This document shows positions 43,301 through 52,610 of a DNA stretch of 64,000 nt, piece after piece. Made by a program: the position numbers and the translations under genes. The stretch comes from Woeseia oceani. Lineage in GTDB: Bacteria > Pseudomonadota > Gammaproteobacteria > Steroidobacterales > Woeseiaceae. The stretch lies in the NCBI RefSeq assembly GCF_001677435.1, contig NZ_CP016268.1, positions 496,001-560,000 on the forward strand, written 5' to 3'. How positions within the stretch are numbered: position 1 is the stretch's first letter; the number at the start of each line of letters is the position of its first letter. The notes under the pieces were generated by a model, which was given only the letters and a program-made list of their open reading frames with translations, made no database searches and had not been told where the DNA came from.

Positions 43301-45832
43301 TCAGTCCGCTTGCTTTTTGCTGGCTGTTTTCTTTCTTGCCGGCGATTTCTTGCGCGCTGCCGCTTTCTTGGCGGGTTGCGCCAATGACTTGCTGGCCGCG
43401 GGGTGTCTGAATAATTCCTCGGGTTTGAAGTCGTCGACTCCCATCAGGTGTTCTACCTTCTCGTGGAAGTTGCGCATGGCATCGGCTTCTTCGGCGGTAA
43501 TGATTTCCGCTCTGGCCGCTTCCTCGATCTGGTAGCCGACGTATTCGGAGTTGATGAGCCCTTCCTTGAAGGCCTGCCGCAGCTTTTTCTGCAGAGGCGC
43601 CAGTTGTTCCGACAGCAAGAGCGCTTCCTGCAGTTGGCCCAGCGGATTGCCGGCTTCCAGGGTTGTGTATGCCTGCGCGCACAGTCGATCGCGCGATTCA
43701 CCGCTCTGCGTGATCAACTCCACGACTTTCATGCTCAGTTCGTCAGAGGGCGCGGAGTAGGTACGTCCGCGAGGGAAAATGAAGCAACGCAAAAAGAACG
43801 CAACCGCTCGATTCGGGAAATTGCGCAAGAAACTGTGCAGTTGTTCCTGCGCCTCGTACATGAGGGTACGCACCGACCATTCAACCAGTGGCAAGTCTGC
43901 GGAGCGTCGGCCCTGATTCTCGAAGTGTTTCAGGACTGTTGAAGCGAGGTACATGGAGCTCAGAACATCGCCAAGCCGTGCGGACAGCAGTTCCTTGATC
44001 TTGAGTTTGCCGCCCAGCGTCAGCATGGCAAAGTCAGAGGCGAGAGCAAAAGCCGCACTGTAGCGATTGATGTTCTGGTAGTAGCGCGAGGTCGGTGTAT
44101 TCAGTGGCACTTTGCTGAACTTTGCGTGAGTCAGCGCCAGGAAAAACGAACGGGCAAGATTGCTGATCGCGTAACCGATGTGTGAGAACAGCGCTTGGTC
44201 GAACTCGAAGAGTCCGCGTTGTTCATCGTCGTTTTGTGCGGCCTGCAGCTCCCGCAGAACGAACGGATGACAACGAATAGCGCCCTGGCCGAATATGATC
44301 AGGCTGCGAGTCAAAATGTTGGCGCCTTCGACCGTAATCGCAATAGGCGTAGCCATGTAGCCGCGACCAAGGTAATTGCGCGGCCCCATCATGATGGCTT
44401 TACCGCCGTGTACATCCATGGCGTCATTGCCGACTTTGCGGCCGAGTTCGGTGCAGTGATACTTCAGAATGGCGGACGGTACGGCGGGCTTTTCACCCTG
44501 ATCAATCGCCCCGGAAGTTACGGATACGGCGGCATTCATGACGTAGGAGTAACCGGCCACGCGACTCAGCGCCTCGCCAACGCCATCGAACTTGGCAATG
44601 GGCAAGCCGAACTGCTTGCGCAGTTGCGCATAAGCGCCCGTTGCCCAGGCGGCAGCCTGGCCACCGCCCGCCGCGCTGGAGGGTAATGTGATGGCGCGGC
44701 CCACGGACAGCAATTCAACCAGCATCTTCCAGCCCTTGCCGGCCATTTCCTTGCCGCCAATGATGTAGTCAAGCGGGACGAACACGTCTTTGCCAGAGGT
44801 CGGGCCGTTCTGAAACGGGACGGTCAGCGGGTAGTGCCGACGGCCAATTTCGATACCGGGCATGTCCGTAGGGATCAGTGCTGCGGTAATGCCGTATTCG
44901 TCTTCGTCACCGATCAGGTGGTCAGGATCGTAAAGTTTGAAAGCCAGACCGAGCACAGTCGCGATCGGCGCCAGCGTAATGTAGCGCTTGTTCCAGTTCA
45001 GTCGTATGCCAACGATCTCTTCGCCATTGAAGGTGCCGCGGCAAACGACGCCGTTGTCGATCAACGCCGCGGCGTCGGAACCCGCTTGCGGTGAAGTCAG
45101 GGCGAAACACGGTACTTCGTCACCGGACGCCAGACCCGGCAGCCAGCGTTGCTTTTGTTCCTCGGTACCGTAATGCAGCAGCAACTCCGCCGGCCCCAAG
45201 GAGTTGGGTACGCCGACCGTTGATGACACGGTCGCGCTGCGGCTGGCCAGTCGTGAGATGACCATTGCATTCGCGTAAGCAGAAAACTCCAGACCGCCGT
45301 ACTGCTTGGGAATGATCATCGCGAAAAACTTGTGCTTCTTGATGAACGCCCAGACTTCCTCTGGCATGTCGGCGCGGTTGTGGGCGATATCCCAGTCGTC
45401 GATCATGCGGCACAGTTCTTCGCAAGGGCCGTCCATGAAGGCCTGTTCTTCATCCGACAGGACCGGGGCAGGGAAAGACATGAGTCGCTCCCAGTCAGGC
45501 ATTCCCGAAAACAATTCCCCGTCCCACCAGACGTTGCCGGCTTCAAGAGCTTCGCGTTCGGTGTCGGACATCGAAGGGAGCATCGTTCGATAGATGGCCA
45601 AAGCGGGTTTGGTCAGTTTCTCGCGGCGGAACTCTTCAAAGTTAAGTGCGATCATCACTGCGACCGGCAGCCACAGGAAGATGACCCACAACGGATGGCC
45701 GGAGCCGAATAACGTATAGGCAAATACGGCTGCAGCGACAGCAACGGTCGAACTGAACAGATTTACCCGGTTATAGGCGAGGTAAATGCCACCACCGAAG
45801 AACAATAGGAACCAAAACAGGCCGACTAACAT
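43301..45832 (-). CDS. fadE: Acyl-CoA dehydrogenase FadE
   Basis: An 843-residue membrane-linked acyl-CoA dehydrogenase for the first step of fatty acid beta-oxidation. Two or three hydrophobic segments open the protein (residues 1-60). The dehydrogenase core has PKQYGGLEFSAYANAMV, FALTSPQAGSDAAAL, GPTSGKDVFVPLDYIIGG and DVHGGKAIMMGPRNYLGRGY, as in E. coli FadE. The last about 35 residues are rich in Lys, Ala, Arg and Ser (KKAAARKKSPARKKTASKK), an unusual basic tail. ATG 45832 is preferred, with AAGG upstream. Confidence 0.92.
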   Translation of the reverse strand: MLVGLFWFLLFFGGGIYLAYNRVNLFSSTVAVAAAVFAYTLFGSGHPLWVIFLWLPVAVMIALNFEEFRREKLTKPALAIYRTMLPSMSDTEREALEAGNVWWDGELFSGMPDWERLMSFPAPVLSDEEQAFMDGPCEELCRMIDDWDIAHNRADMPEEVWAFIKKHKFFAMIIPKQYGGLEFSAYANAMVISRLASRSATVSSTVGVPNSLGPAELLLHYGTEEQKQRWLPGLASGDEVPCFALTSPQAGSDAAALIDNGVVCRGTFNGEEIVGIRLNWNKRYITLAPIATVLGLAFKLYDPDHLIGDEDEYGITAALIPTDMPGIEIGRRHYPLTVPFQNGPTSGKDVFVPLDYIIGGKEMAGKGWKMLVELLSVGRAITLPSSAAGGGQAAAWATGAYAQLRKQFGLPIAKFDGVGEALSRVAGYSYVMNAAVSVTSGAIDQGEKPAVPSAILKYHCTELGRKVGNDAMDVHGGKAIMMGPRNYLGRGYMATPIAITVEGANILTRSLIIFGQGAIRCHPFVLRELQAAQNDDEQRGLFEFDQALFSHIGYAISNLARSFFLALTHAKFSKVPLNTPTSRYYQNINRYSAAFALASDFAMLTLGGKLKIKELLSARLGDVLSSMYLASTVLKHFENQGRRSADLPLVEWSVRTLMYEAQEQLHSFLRNFPNRAVAFFLRCFIFPRGRTYSAPSDELSMKVVELITQSGESRDRLCAQAYTTLEAGNPLGQLQEALLLSEQLAPLQKKLRQAFKEGLINSEYVGYQIEEAARAEIITAEEADAMRNFHEKVEHLMGVDDFKPEELFRHPAASKSLAQPAKKAAARKKSPARKKTASKKQAD

Positions 45833-45959
45833 ACTTGACACCTTGTCTTCCTCTATCAAGAAGGCTTCGCAATTTCAGCGTCCGTTCCCATGGGGTTCAG
45901 CGCGCTGTTCCAATACAGGACGGATGCGAAGTCTCGCAGGCGACGGTCGCCGCTAATTC

Positions 45960-45979
45960 GGGCCTGCCGTAGCAGGCCC
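45960..45979. terminator. Perfect stem-loop downstream of mdh, element 1
   Basis: GGGCCTGC and GCAGGCCC are perfect 8-base arms with a CGTA loop, in the 257-base gap between fadE and mdh. No T tract follows in either direction, so it may be a processing or stability element rather than a terminator. Confidence 0.45.
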
Positions 45980-46016
45980 GGCTCAATTCGGACGTGCCCC
46001 CGGCGACACATCGCGT

Positions 46017-46045
46017 AAGTGTGCCGGCGTCCAGCCGGCACACTT
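46017..46045. terminator. Perfect stem-loop downstream of mdh, element 2
   Basis: AAGTGTGCCGGC pairs perfectly over 12 bases with GCCGGCACACTT around a five-base loop, 45 bases after the mdh stop on the minus strand. It is likely the end of the mdh transcript, though it lacks a strong T tract. Confidence 0.55.
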
Positions 46046-46089
46046 GATTACCCTAGCACCCGCCAAACGGGCGCGCCACTGGCATTTGT

Positions 46090-47070
46090 TCAGGCGAGCA
46101 GCTCTTCGATAGCGGCTCTTTCTTCCCGTAATTCCTGCTCGGTGGCCTGCATGCGTTCGCGGCTGAAGTCATTGACCTCCAGGTCCTGCACGATTTCGTA
46201 GTCGCCGTTTTTGCAGCGGACCGGGTACGAGTAGACGATCCCGGCCTCGATGCCGTAACTGCCGTCAGCCGGTATGCCCATGCTGACCCAGTCGCCATCA
46301 GCGGTGCCCAGTGCCCAGTCGTGCATGTGGTCAATTGCCGCCGAGGCAGCTGATGCTGCCGACGATGCGCCGCGGGCCTTGATGATCGCTGCACCGCGCT
46401 GTTGCACGGTGGGTATGAAGTCGTCGCTCAGCCAGCTTTGATCTACGAGGTCTGTGGCAGCCTTGCCTTTCACGGTTGCGTGATGAACATCCGGGTACTG
46501 CGTCGCGGAATGGTTGCCCCAGATCGTCAGTTGACGGATGTCGGTAACGTGACTGCCCGTTTTGGCAGCCAGCTGGGCCGCGGCACGATTGTGGTCCAGT
46601 CGCGTCATCGCCGTGAAATTGCGCGGATCAATGTCAGGGGCATTGCTGCTAGCGATCAAAGCATTGGTGTTCGCCGGGTTACCGACGACCAGCACCTTGA
46701 TGTCCCGACTGGCGTGGTCGTTCATTGCCTTGCCCTGTACCGAGAATATCTGCGCATTCGCCTGCAGCAGGTCTTTGCGCTCCATGCCGGGTCCGCGCGG
46801 ACGCGCGCCGACCAGCAACGCGTAATCACTGTCACGGAATGCTTCGTTCACGTCGTCGGTGGCGACAACGCCGGCCAGACCGGGGAATGCGCAGTCGTCC
46901 AGCTCCATCACTACGCCCTTCAGCGCATCCAGTGCCTGCGGAATTTCAAGAAGTTGCAGAATGATCGGCTGGTCGGAGCCAAGCATCTGGCCGGAGGCGA
47001 TACGAAAGGCGAGTTGATAGCCAATCTGTCCGGCGGCACCCGTGATAGTTACGCGAACTGGTTTTTTCAT
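46090..47070 (-). CDS. mdh: Malate dehydrogenase
   Basis: A 326-residue NAD-dependent malate dehydrogenase of the citric acid cycle (the cytosolic-type subfamily of about 325 residues). The Rossmann motif [16 protein letters not shown] begins near residue 9, [18 protein letters not shown] is the mobile loop with substrate arginines, [11 protein letters not shown] follows, MTRLDHNRA carries the Asp and [12 protein letters not shown] the catalytic His. ATG 47070 fits the family; the frame up to 47160 has no support. Preceded by a 149-base gap to the next gene. Confidence 0.94.
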   Translation of the reverse strand: MKKPVRVTITGAAGQIGYQLAFRIASGQMLGSDQPIILQLLEIPQALDALKGVVMELDDCAFPGLAGVVATDDVNEAFRDSDYALLVGARPRGPGMERKDLLQANAQIFSVQGKAMNDHASRDIKVLVVGNPANTNALIASSNAPDIDPRNFTAMTRLDHNRAAAQLAAKTGSHVTDIRQLTIWGNHSATQYPDVHHATVKGKAATDLVDQSWLSDDFIPTVQQRGAAIIKARGASSAASAASAAIDHMHDWALGTADGDWVSMGIPADGSYGIEAGIVYSYPVRCKNGDYEIVQDLEVNDFSRERMQATEQELREERAAIEELLA

Positions 47071-47219
47071 GTTAGTCCCTGATTTTAATACGAAATAGAC
47101 TTTTGACAGACAGGCGGCCGAGCCAACGGCGCCTGGCGAAGGGTTACCACGTGACCGCAAGGAGTGTGGCGGGCGGCGATTCTAGCATTGCCGTGCCGTC
47201 ACGGCACATCGTGGGCGGA

Positions 47220-47975
47220 TTACTCCGGGGCGTTAAAGTCGGGGTGGCGCCTGTTTAACAAAAGCCGTTCCTTGTCCGCGACCTCGTCAGCGCCGGACTC
47301 TTGCAGGTCGACGATGCATTGCCACCATTCGTCGGCGCCGTTCGCCTCGGCCTCCTGGCACTGACGCCAGTTGTCACGGCTGTCGTTGTAAGTCATGTCA
47401 GCCTGTGCTGCCGCGACGGCAGCTGCGGTTGAGTCGGGGGTGGTCCGGGACTCTGCCGGTACCTGGGTTGCTTCATTCAACGCTTGCCCCGCCTTCTCAT
47501 TCGATGGTCGTGTTGCACGGCGGCTGTTGCCGAATTTGTTGAGCTGCGGTAACTGGCGGTTCGTAAGATCTGAACGTTGTTCCGGAGACGGTGCGGCCTG
47601 ACGCGGTTCGGAAGTTGAGAGTTTTTCCTCCCGCATCTGCCGTATGGCACGGTTCGCCGGCGTATCGTCATCGTTGGCAACACCGCTGCCGGTTGACAAG
47701 GATGGGGCCGATTCGCTGCTGGCTTCATCGGCAGGCAGCGGGGCGAGATTCTGCATGTCATAGACCAGCGCAATTCCAAGTACGAGGGTTGCGGCGAACG
47801 CGAGCGGCCTGCCCCAGGCGGACAGGATTTGACCGATGCCGGGTTTGGCCGTGGCTGCGGCCGCCGCGCTTTCCAGGACCGCTCGATTCAGCTTGTCAGG
47901 TGCACGGACGTCCTGGCTGGAGTGGTACGTTTCCCGCAAGCGTTGTTCAGCGTCATTGTGGTCTTCAGTGTTCAC
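47220..47975 (-). CDS. Putative anti-sigma factor, single membrane span
   Basis: A 251-residue protein starting with GTG at 47975, 24 bases downstream of an ECF sigma gene. The N-terminus LNRAVLESAAAAA is followed by one membrane helix (about residues 55-70, LAFAATLVLGIALVYD) and a long, low-complexity periplasmic part rich in Ser, Ala, Gln and Pro, ending in an acidic domain with two cysteines (WRQCQEAEANGADEWWQCIVDL). Position and topology suggest an anti-sigma factor; no zinc-binding HxxxCxxC motif is seen, so this is not certain. Confidence 0.65.
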   Translation of the reverse strand: MNTEDHNDAEQRLRETYHSSQDVRAPDKLNRAVLESAAAAATAKPGIGQILSAWGRPLAFAATLVLGIALVYDMQNLAPLPADEASSESAPSLSTGSGVANDDDTPANRAIRQMREEKLSTSEPRQAAPSPEQRSDLTNRQLPQLNKFGNSRRATRPSNEKAGQALNEATQVPAESRTTPDSTAAAVAAAQADMTYNDSRDNWRQCQEAEANGADEWWQCIVDLQESGADEVADKERLLLNRRHPDFNAPE

Positions 47976-47999
47976 TGTGTGCTGCTCATTCCCTTCGCC

Positions 48000-48569
48000 T
48001 CATTCGGCCAACGCGTTCGATTCATTGGGTTCGGCGAATAATGTAGTCAACTTGCTCGTGGCATAGCGAAGCCTGCTTTTCGCGGTTTCGTGGGCAACCC
48101 CCGTAACGTGGGCAATTTCGTCTACGCTCAGACCAGCTTCCTCGCGCAATAGAAAAGCATCGCGCTGTTCCAGCGGTAGTTGCTCGAGTGCGGCAAGCAA
48201 TCGCTGCCGCGCCAGGTTTTTTTCAGCGAGCAGCTCCGGGCTGTCCGTATCCGCCGCGAATTGGTCAGGGTCGTGGTTGGGCCCGGCGCCGTAGCGCTTG
48301 TTGCGCCGCACGAAATCGATAAAAGAGTTGTGCGCCACCCGGTACATCCAGGTAGTGAATTTTGCGGTCGGGCGATAGGTGCTGCGTGCTTTGATGATCT
48401 TGCCCCAAACCTCCTGGAAAACATCGGCGGCAGCATCCGGATTGCCGGACAGCCGCAGCAAGTACCGATAAAGAGCATCGTTGTGCCGCGAGTACAGCAG
48501 TTCGAATGCCGACACGTCACCGTCGCGGTAGCGCAGCATCAGCGCTGAATCATCTGGCAAGACACTCAT
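48000..48569 (-). CDS. ECF-family RNA polymerase sigma factor
   Basis: A 189-residue sigma-70 family factor. Region 2 runs through LMLRYRDGDVSAFELLYSRHNDALYRYLL-type sequence to DVFQEVWGKIIKAR and WMYRVAHNSFIDFVRR; region 4 has LPLEQRDAFLLREEAGLSVDEIA with the helix-turn-helix TGVAHETAKSRLRYA. ATG 48569 fits family length; the frame extends to 48647. It forms an operon with the downstream membrane protein. Confidence 0.9.
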   Translation of the reverse strand: MSVLPDDSALMLRYRDGDVSAFELLYSRHNDALYRYLLRLSGNPDAAADVFQEVWGKIIKARSTYRPTAKFTTWMYRVAHNSFIDFVRRNKRYGAGPNHDPDQFAADTDSPELLAEKNLARQRLLAALEQLPLEQRDAFLLREEAGLSVDEIAHVTGVAHETAKSRLRYATSKLTTLFAEPNESNALAE

Positions 48570-48875
48570 TGGTCGAGCATAGGCCACCGGCGGTGGCGAC
48601 GAAAGCGCTTGCCTGCCTATCGTTGTTACATGGCTGGGGCAGTTCACGGGCGGCGGCAGTCATTGGTCGGGGGCCGCGGGCGTTGTGGTACCTGAGTGTT
48701 CAAGCGTGGCCTCGGCTGTGCATTGTGACGGTATTACTAGTAACGCGGGCCGGGCAGCGACGGGGTTAAACGGTTGCAGGCTTGCAATCCGATAGCTAGG
48801 TGTTATAGTTGACTATAACACTAGTTCACCGATCGGCAAGATCGGACCAGACACAGGAATTACGAGGAACAGGCG
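48570..48875. other. Divergent control region between the sigma gene and an exported-protein gene
   Basis: A 306-base non-coding region. Its right part contains the palindrome at 48801-48820 overlapping a likely promoter (TTGCAA at 48782-48787, then TATAGT at 48804-48809, spacing 16). The left part, next to the sigma gene, shows no clear promoter or repeat. Confidence 0.5.
48801..48820. promoter_or_regulatory. Perfect palindromic operator, probably for the YtrA-type GntR regulator
   Basis: TGTTATAGTTGACTATAACA has 8-base perfect arms with a TTGA centre. It covers the -10 element TATAGT of the plus-strand promoter for the small exported protein, the GntR gene and the ABC exporter. Binding by the regulator at 49259-49669 is inferred from position and from the habit of YtrA-family proteins of repressing their own operon. 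Confidence 0.6.
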
Positions 48876-49124
48876 ATGAATCGTCAGGCGAGCAGGGGAT
48901 TACCGAAACAGATTACGTTGGCCGTATTCATGTTGTTGCTGATTGCCGTTATAGCGGCCCAGGCCGGGCCTGCAGGTACCAGGCAGGCATCGTTTGTTGC
49001 GACCACAGATACGGTTCGGGATGGTGGCGGGCTGTTGACAGCCCGGCTGGCGAGGCTTGCCTTTAGGCAGTCTGAGTCGGCGGTGGGCCCGGATCCTCAA
49101 ACACCGATGCTGAGGCGTCATTAG
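48876..49124 (+). CDS. Small exported or membrane protein of unknown function
   Basis: An 82-residue protein with a strong N-terminal hydrophobic helix (residues 13-28, ITLAVFMLLLIAVIAA) that could be a signal peptide, followed by a short polar tail without cysteines. GAGGAAC stands eight bases before the ATG. It is the first gene after the palindromic operator, which supports it being real. No family recognised. Confidence 0.55.
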   Translation: MNRQASRGLPKQITLAVFMLLLIAVIAAQAGPAGTRQASFVATTDTVRDGGGLLTARLARLAFRQSESAVGPDPQTPMLRRH

Positions 49125-49258
49125 CGGCCGCTCCATTCAGAGTGTGGCGCTAACGATGCAACGACGGATGCTGCCTTTGTACTGTTCTGTCCTGATACCA
49201 TCGGGGCATCCAAAGCAACACACGTAATGAGCCCGGCCGGCACCATGGTGGGCTAAAA

Positions 49259-49669
49259 ATGACAATGGCTGGAGTGTCAATGGATCCAAAATGGAATGAC
49301 GATCTGCCGATCTACCGTCAGCTACGGGATCGGGTGGTCGCGATGATCCTTGAGGGCGTGCTGGCCGATGGTGACGCGTTGCCTTCTGTCCGCAACGTCG
49401 CTGCCGAGTACCGGCTGAATCCGCTCACCGTATTGAAGGGCTACCAGGAACTGGTTGACGAGGGCTTGGTGGAAAAGAAGCGGGGGCGAGGCATGTTTGT
49501 CACCGACGGAGCCAACAAACAGCTATTGAAAGATGAGCGCCGCCGCTTTCTTGAAAAAGAGTGGCCGGCCGTCATCGCTACGATCGAACGCCTCGGCCTG
49601 GACCGGGCGGACCTGCTGGCAGACAGGCCGACAACGAATAATAAGAACGATGGAGCCGGGAATGACTAG
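49259..49669 (+). CDS. GntR-family regulator, YtrA type
   Basis: A 136-residue one-domain regulator. IYRQLRDRVVAMILEGVLADGDALPSVRN and YRLNPLTVLKGYQELVDEGLVEKKRGRGMFV form the winged helix; only a short helical tail follows, as in the YtrA subfamily that controls ABC exporters. It may start at 49259 or at ATG 49280. Its end overlaps the ATPase gene by eight bases. It probably represses the operon through the palindrome at 48801. Confidence 0.9.
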   Translation: MTMAGVSMDPKWNDDLPIYRQLRDRVVAMILEGVLADGDALPSVRNVAAEYRLNPLTVLKGYQELVDEGLVEKKRGRGMFVTDGANKQLLKDERRRFLEKEWPAVIATIERLGLDRADLLADRPTTNNKNDGAGND

Positions 49670-50519
49670 TCTGGTGGATGCAAAGAGCGTGTCGAAGTCT
49701 TACGGTAGTTTGCGAGCCGTTGACGATGTCAGCTTCACAATAGAAAAGGGCCGCATTACCGGTTTGATCGGTCCGAATGGCGCCGGCAAGACTACTCTGC
49801 TGAAAGCTATTTTGGGCCTGACAGACTGCCAGGGCAGCCTTTCTGTGCTTGGGCTAGACCCGTTCCGACAGCGCCGCGAACTGATGCAGAACATTTGTTT
49901 TATCGCTGATGTTGCGGTCCTGCCGCGCTGGATACGCGTATCGCAGCTACTGGACTTCACGGAGCAGGTGCATCCCAAATTTTCCCGCAAGCGAGCAAAC
50001 GAGTTGCTGGCGGCCACGCGCATCAAGCTTTCGTCAAAAGTCCGTGAGCTTTCGAAAGGCATGATCACGCAGCTGCACCTGTCCATCATATCGGCGGTTG
50101 ATGCGCGTCTGTTGGTGCTTGATGAGCCTACCCTGGGTCTCGATATCATTTTCCGCAAGGACTTCTACGGAAATCTGCTGGACGGGTATTTCGACGATGA
50201 ACGTACCATTCTGATCACGACCCATCAGGTGGAAGAAATCGAAAACCTCTTGACGCATGTAATGTTCATCAATGACGGTCGCCTGGTGCTTGACTCGGCG
50301 ATGGACGATCTGCCGCAGAAATTTGTTGAGTTGCAAACGTCGGGCAGCAAAGCGGAAGCTGCGCGAGCGTTTAGTCCACTGTACGAGCGCGAAAGTTTTG
50401 GCAAAAAGGTCATGATGTTCGAGAACGTCGCGCGCGAGAAGCTCAACGAATTCGGTGAGACGCGAACGCCTGCAATAGCAGATTTGTTCGTTGCGAAGGT
50501 GAAGGGAGCTGCCGCATGA
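49662..50519 (+). CDS. ABC transporter ATP-binding protein
   Basis: A 285-residue ATPase. Walker A GPNGAGKTT lies near residue 38, and Walker B LLVLDEPTLGLD and the H-loop TTHQVEEIENL follow. The ABC signature is weak, reading LSKGMITQLHLS instead of LSGGQ, as in the YtrB/bacitracin-exporter group. ATG 49662 has GGAG six bases upstream; the longer frame from 49533 is a shadow of the GntR gene. It overlaps the permease gene. Confidence 0.92.
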   Translation: MTSLVDAKSVSKSYGSLRAVDDVSFTIEKGRITGLIGPNGAGKTTLLKAILGLTDCQGSLSVLGLDPFRQRRELMQNICFIADVAVLPRWIRVSQLLDFTEQVHPKFSRKRANELLAATRIKLSSKVRELSKGMITQLHLSIISAVDARLLVLDEPTLGLDIIFRKDFYGNLLDGYFDDERTILITTHQVEEIENLLTHVMFINDGRLVLDSAMDDLPQKFVELQTSGSKAEAARAFSPLYERESFGKKVMMFENVAREKLNEFGETRTPAIADLFVAKVKGAAA

Positions 50520-51439
50520 TTCAAACTCAATTGGCACTGCTGCAACGCGAGCTGTGGGAGCACCGGTCGATCTATGTTGCGCCGCTGGTGGTAGCGCTGC
50601 TGATTGCCCTCATGTCGATCACCGGTCAGGTTGCAGTCTCCGCCTTCGATACGCAGGTTGATCTGTCGATTCTCGGCGCCAGCAACCTGGGTGAAACGGA
50701 GCGGGCGGCGGCAGTTACCGTCTTGACGTCAGCGATTTCGGCGATGCTGATGATGACCATGGCGATACTCGGCGTGTTCTATTTGCTGGATGCCCTGTAC
50801 ACGGAGCGGCGGGACAAAAGTATCCTTTTCTGGCGTTCACTGCCGATTACCGATGCGGAAACGGTCATATCGAAGCTGCTGACCGCGGTTGTTGTCATAC
50901 CGCTGGTGACGTTCGCTATCGTGGTTGTTACACAAATTTTTGTGGTGGCGATTTCTTCCATGTGGGTAAGTGGCCGTGGCGGCGATGGTTGGAGCCTGAT
51001 TTGGGGTGCGACGCCGTTTCTGGATACCTGGTTCGCGACCTTGTTGTTCTTTCTTGCCATACCGCTCTGGTACATGCCGTTCGCCGGTTGGTTCCTGTTT
51101 GTCTCGGCATGGACGCGTCGGTCGCCGTTCCTGGTGGCCATACTGCCGCTGTTCGTGGTGCCTATGCTTGAGCGCATTCTGGTTGGCACCTCGTTCTTCC
51201 GGGAGGCAATATTCGGGCGTTTCTCAGCGATGCCGCTGTTCGGCGGATTCGACAGCGCCGGTATATTGATTGTTGAGGACGGCCCACCAACGTTTGACGC
51301 GGATGCGAAAGCCAGTTTGCTGGCCTTGATCGATTTGCCGGCCTACCTGAGTGACCCCGCGCTGTGGACCGGGATAGTGGTCGGCGGTTTGTTTACGGCG
51401 GCGGCAATCTACGTGCGACGTTATCGGGACGACAGCTGA
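50516..51439 (+). CDS. ABC-2 family transporter permease
   Basis: A 307-residue membrane protein with about six hydrophobic helices (for example IYVAPLVVALLIALMSI, AMLMMTMAILGVFYLLDALY, VVVIPLVTFAIVVVTQIFVV). The DALYTERRDKSILFWRSLPITD loop is typical of ABC-2 permeases paired with YtrA-type regulators. Its ATG overlaps the ATPase stop. Substrate unknown; membrane-active peptides or lipids are possible by analogy. Confidence 0.88.
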   Translation: MIQTQLALLQRELWEHRSIYVAPLVVALLIALMSITGQVAVSAFDTQVDLSILGASNLGETERAAAVTVLTSAISAMLMMTMAILGVFYLLDALYTERRDKSILFWRSLPITDAETVISKLLTAVVVIPLVTFAIVVVTQIFVVAISSMWVSGRGGDGWSLIWGATPFLDTWFATLLFFLAIPLWYMPFAGWFLFVSAWTRRSPFLVAILPLFVVPMLERILVGTSFFREAIFGRFSAMPLFGGFDSAGILIVEDGPPTFDADAKASLLALIDLPAYLSDPALWTGIVVGGLFTAAAIYVRRYRDDS

Positions 51440-51451
51440 GGTTTGGCAAGG

Positions 51452-52477
51452 TTAATCCGCATGCAGTTGCAATTGATGCTTGCGGATCCTTCCCCGAAAC
51501 TGATCATAACTGAGCTCCAGCAGCTCTGCCGCCACCTTCTGATTGAAGCGCGCTTTCCGCAGAGCTTCCTGCAAGAGCTTCTTTTCCGTATCCGCAAGTG
51601 TCGCTTTTAAATTGGCCGGTAGTAGCGGCCGCCGGTTCTCTTGTGTCTGAGGTGAGGCCACAACTCCCGTACGCACGGGTTCTTTACGCAGTCTGAACGG
51701 TGAGTCAAACGGGTCGAACGCGATTTCTGTAATGGGCTGGTCGGGCTCGCCTGCGCGGTATACCGAGCGTTCGACAGCATTCTTCAGCTCGCGCACGTTG
51801 CCCGACCAATTGTGCCGCAACAACGACGACGACGCTTTGGAGCTGAAACCGGGGAAATAGGCCAGCTTCAGTTCGCTGACCATATTGACAGCGAACGCGT
51901 ACGCCAAGGGCAGTATGTCTTCAAGCCTTTCGCGCAACGGCGGTAAGGTAATAACGTCGAATGCGAGGCGGTCCAGCAAATCGTCCCGAAACAGGCCGCT
52001 CCTGACTCGCTCCTGCAAGTCCGCATTGGTTGAGCCGACGATTCTGACATTGACCCGCAACGTGTCGGAACCGCCAACCCGTTGCAGTTCTCCGTATTCA
52101 ATAACGCGCAGTATTTTTTCCTGCATGCGCAGGGAGATTGTCGCCAGTTCGTCGAGAACCAGCGTGCCCCCGTTCGCTCGTTCGAAGTGACCGATGTGGC
52201 CTTTCACGGCCCCGGTAAACGCGCCAGCCTCGTGACCGAACAATTCGGACTCCAGTATGGATTCGGTCAATGCGGCGCAATTGACCTTGATCAGCGGCTG
52301 CTCCCAGCGCTGCGACAGGAAATGCAGGCGAGCGGCTATCAGTTCCTTGCCGGTTCCTCTTTCGCCAACCACCAGGACGGGCTTGTCGAGCGGCGCGGCG
52401 CGCGACACATGCTCGAGCATGGCTAGAAACGCAGGCGCTTCGCCAATGATGGGTTGAACACGGCCGTCGGCAGACAT
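51452..52477 (-). CDS. pspF: Phage shock protein transcriptional activator PspF
   Basis: A 341-residue sigma-54 activator without a receiver domain. Walker A is GERGTGKE at 38-45, the sigma-54-contacting GAFTGA at 85-90, and a C-terminal Fis-type helix-turn-helix (FNQKVAAELLELSYDQFRGRIRKH) ends the protein. It is divergent from pspA, whose upstream region has a sigma-54 promoter. PspA normally inhibits it until membrane stress. Confidence 0.93.
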   Translation of the reverse strand: MSADGRVQPIIGEAPAFLAMLEHVSRAAPLDKPVLVVGERGTGKELIAARLHFLSQRWEQPLIKVNCAALTESILESELFGHEAGAFTGAVKGHIGHFERANGGTLVLDELATISLRMQEKILRVIEYGELQRVGGSDTLRVNVRIVGSTNADLQERVRSGLFRDDLLDRLAFDVITLPPLRERLEDILPLAYAFAVNMVSELKLAYFPGFSSKASSSLLRHNWSGNVRELKNAVERSVYRAGEPDQPITEIAFDPFDSPFRLRKEPVRTGVVASPQTQENRRPLLPANLKATLADTEKKLLQEALRKARFNQKVAAELLELSYDQFRGRIRKHQLQLHAD

Positions 52478-52580
52478 TGGTGAAAAATACTATAAGGCTG
52501 TCAAAAAGACCAATAGATAGTGAGTTTCACCAAGTCCGGGTTTGCGGCAAATTTTGGGTGCCCTCCCGAATAGTTCGAAA

Positions 52581-52593
52581 TTTCAATGAGTTA
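52581..52593 (+). promoter_or_regulatory. Candidate IHF site upstream of pspA
   Basis: TTTCAATGAGTTA matches the IHF consensus WATCAANNNNTTR at 12 of 13 positions. It lies about 18 bases upstream of the sigma-54 promoter, where DNA bending would bring PspF to the polymerase, as in E. coli. Confidence 0.5.
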
Positions 52594-52610
52594 TGCGCGT
52601 CCGGTTGCTT

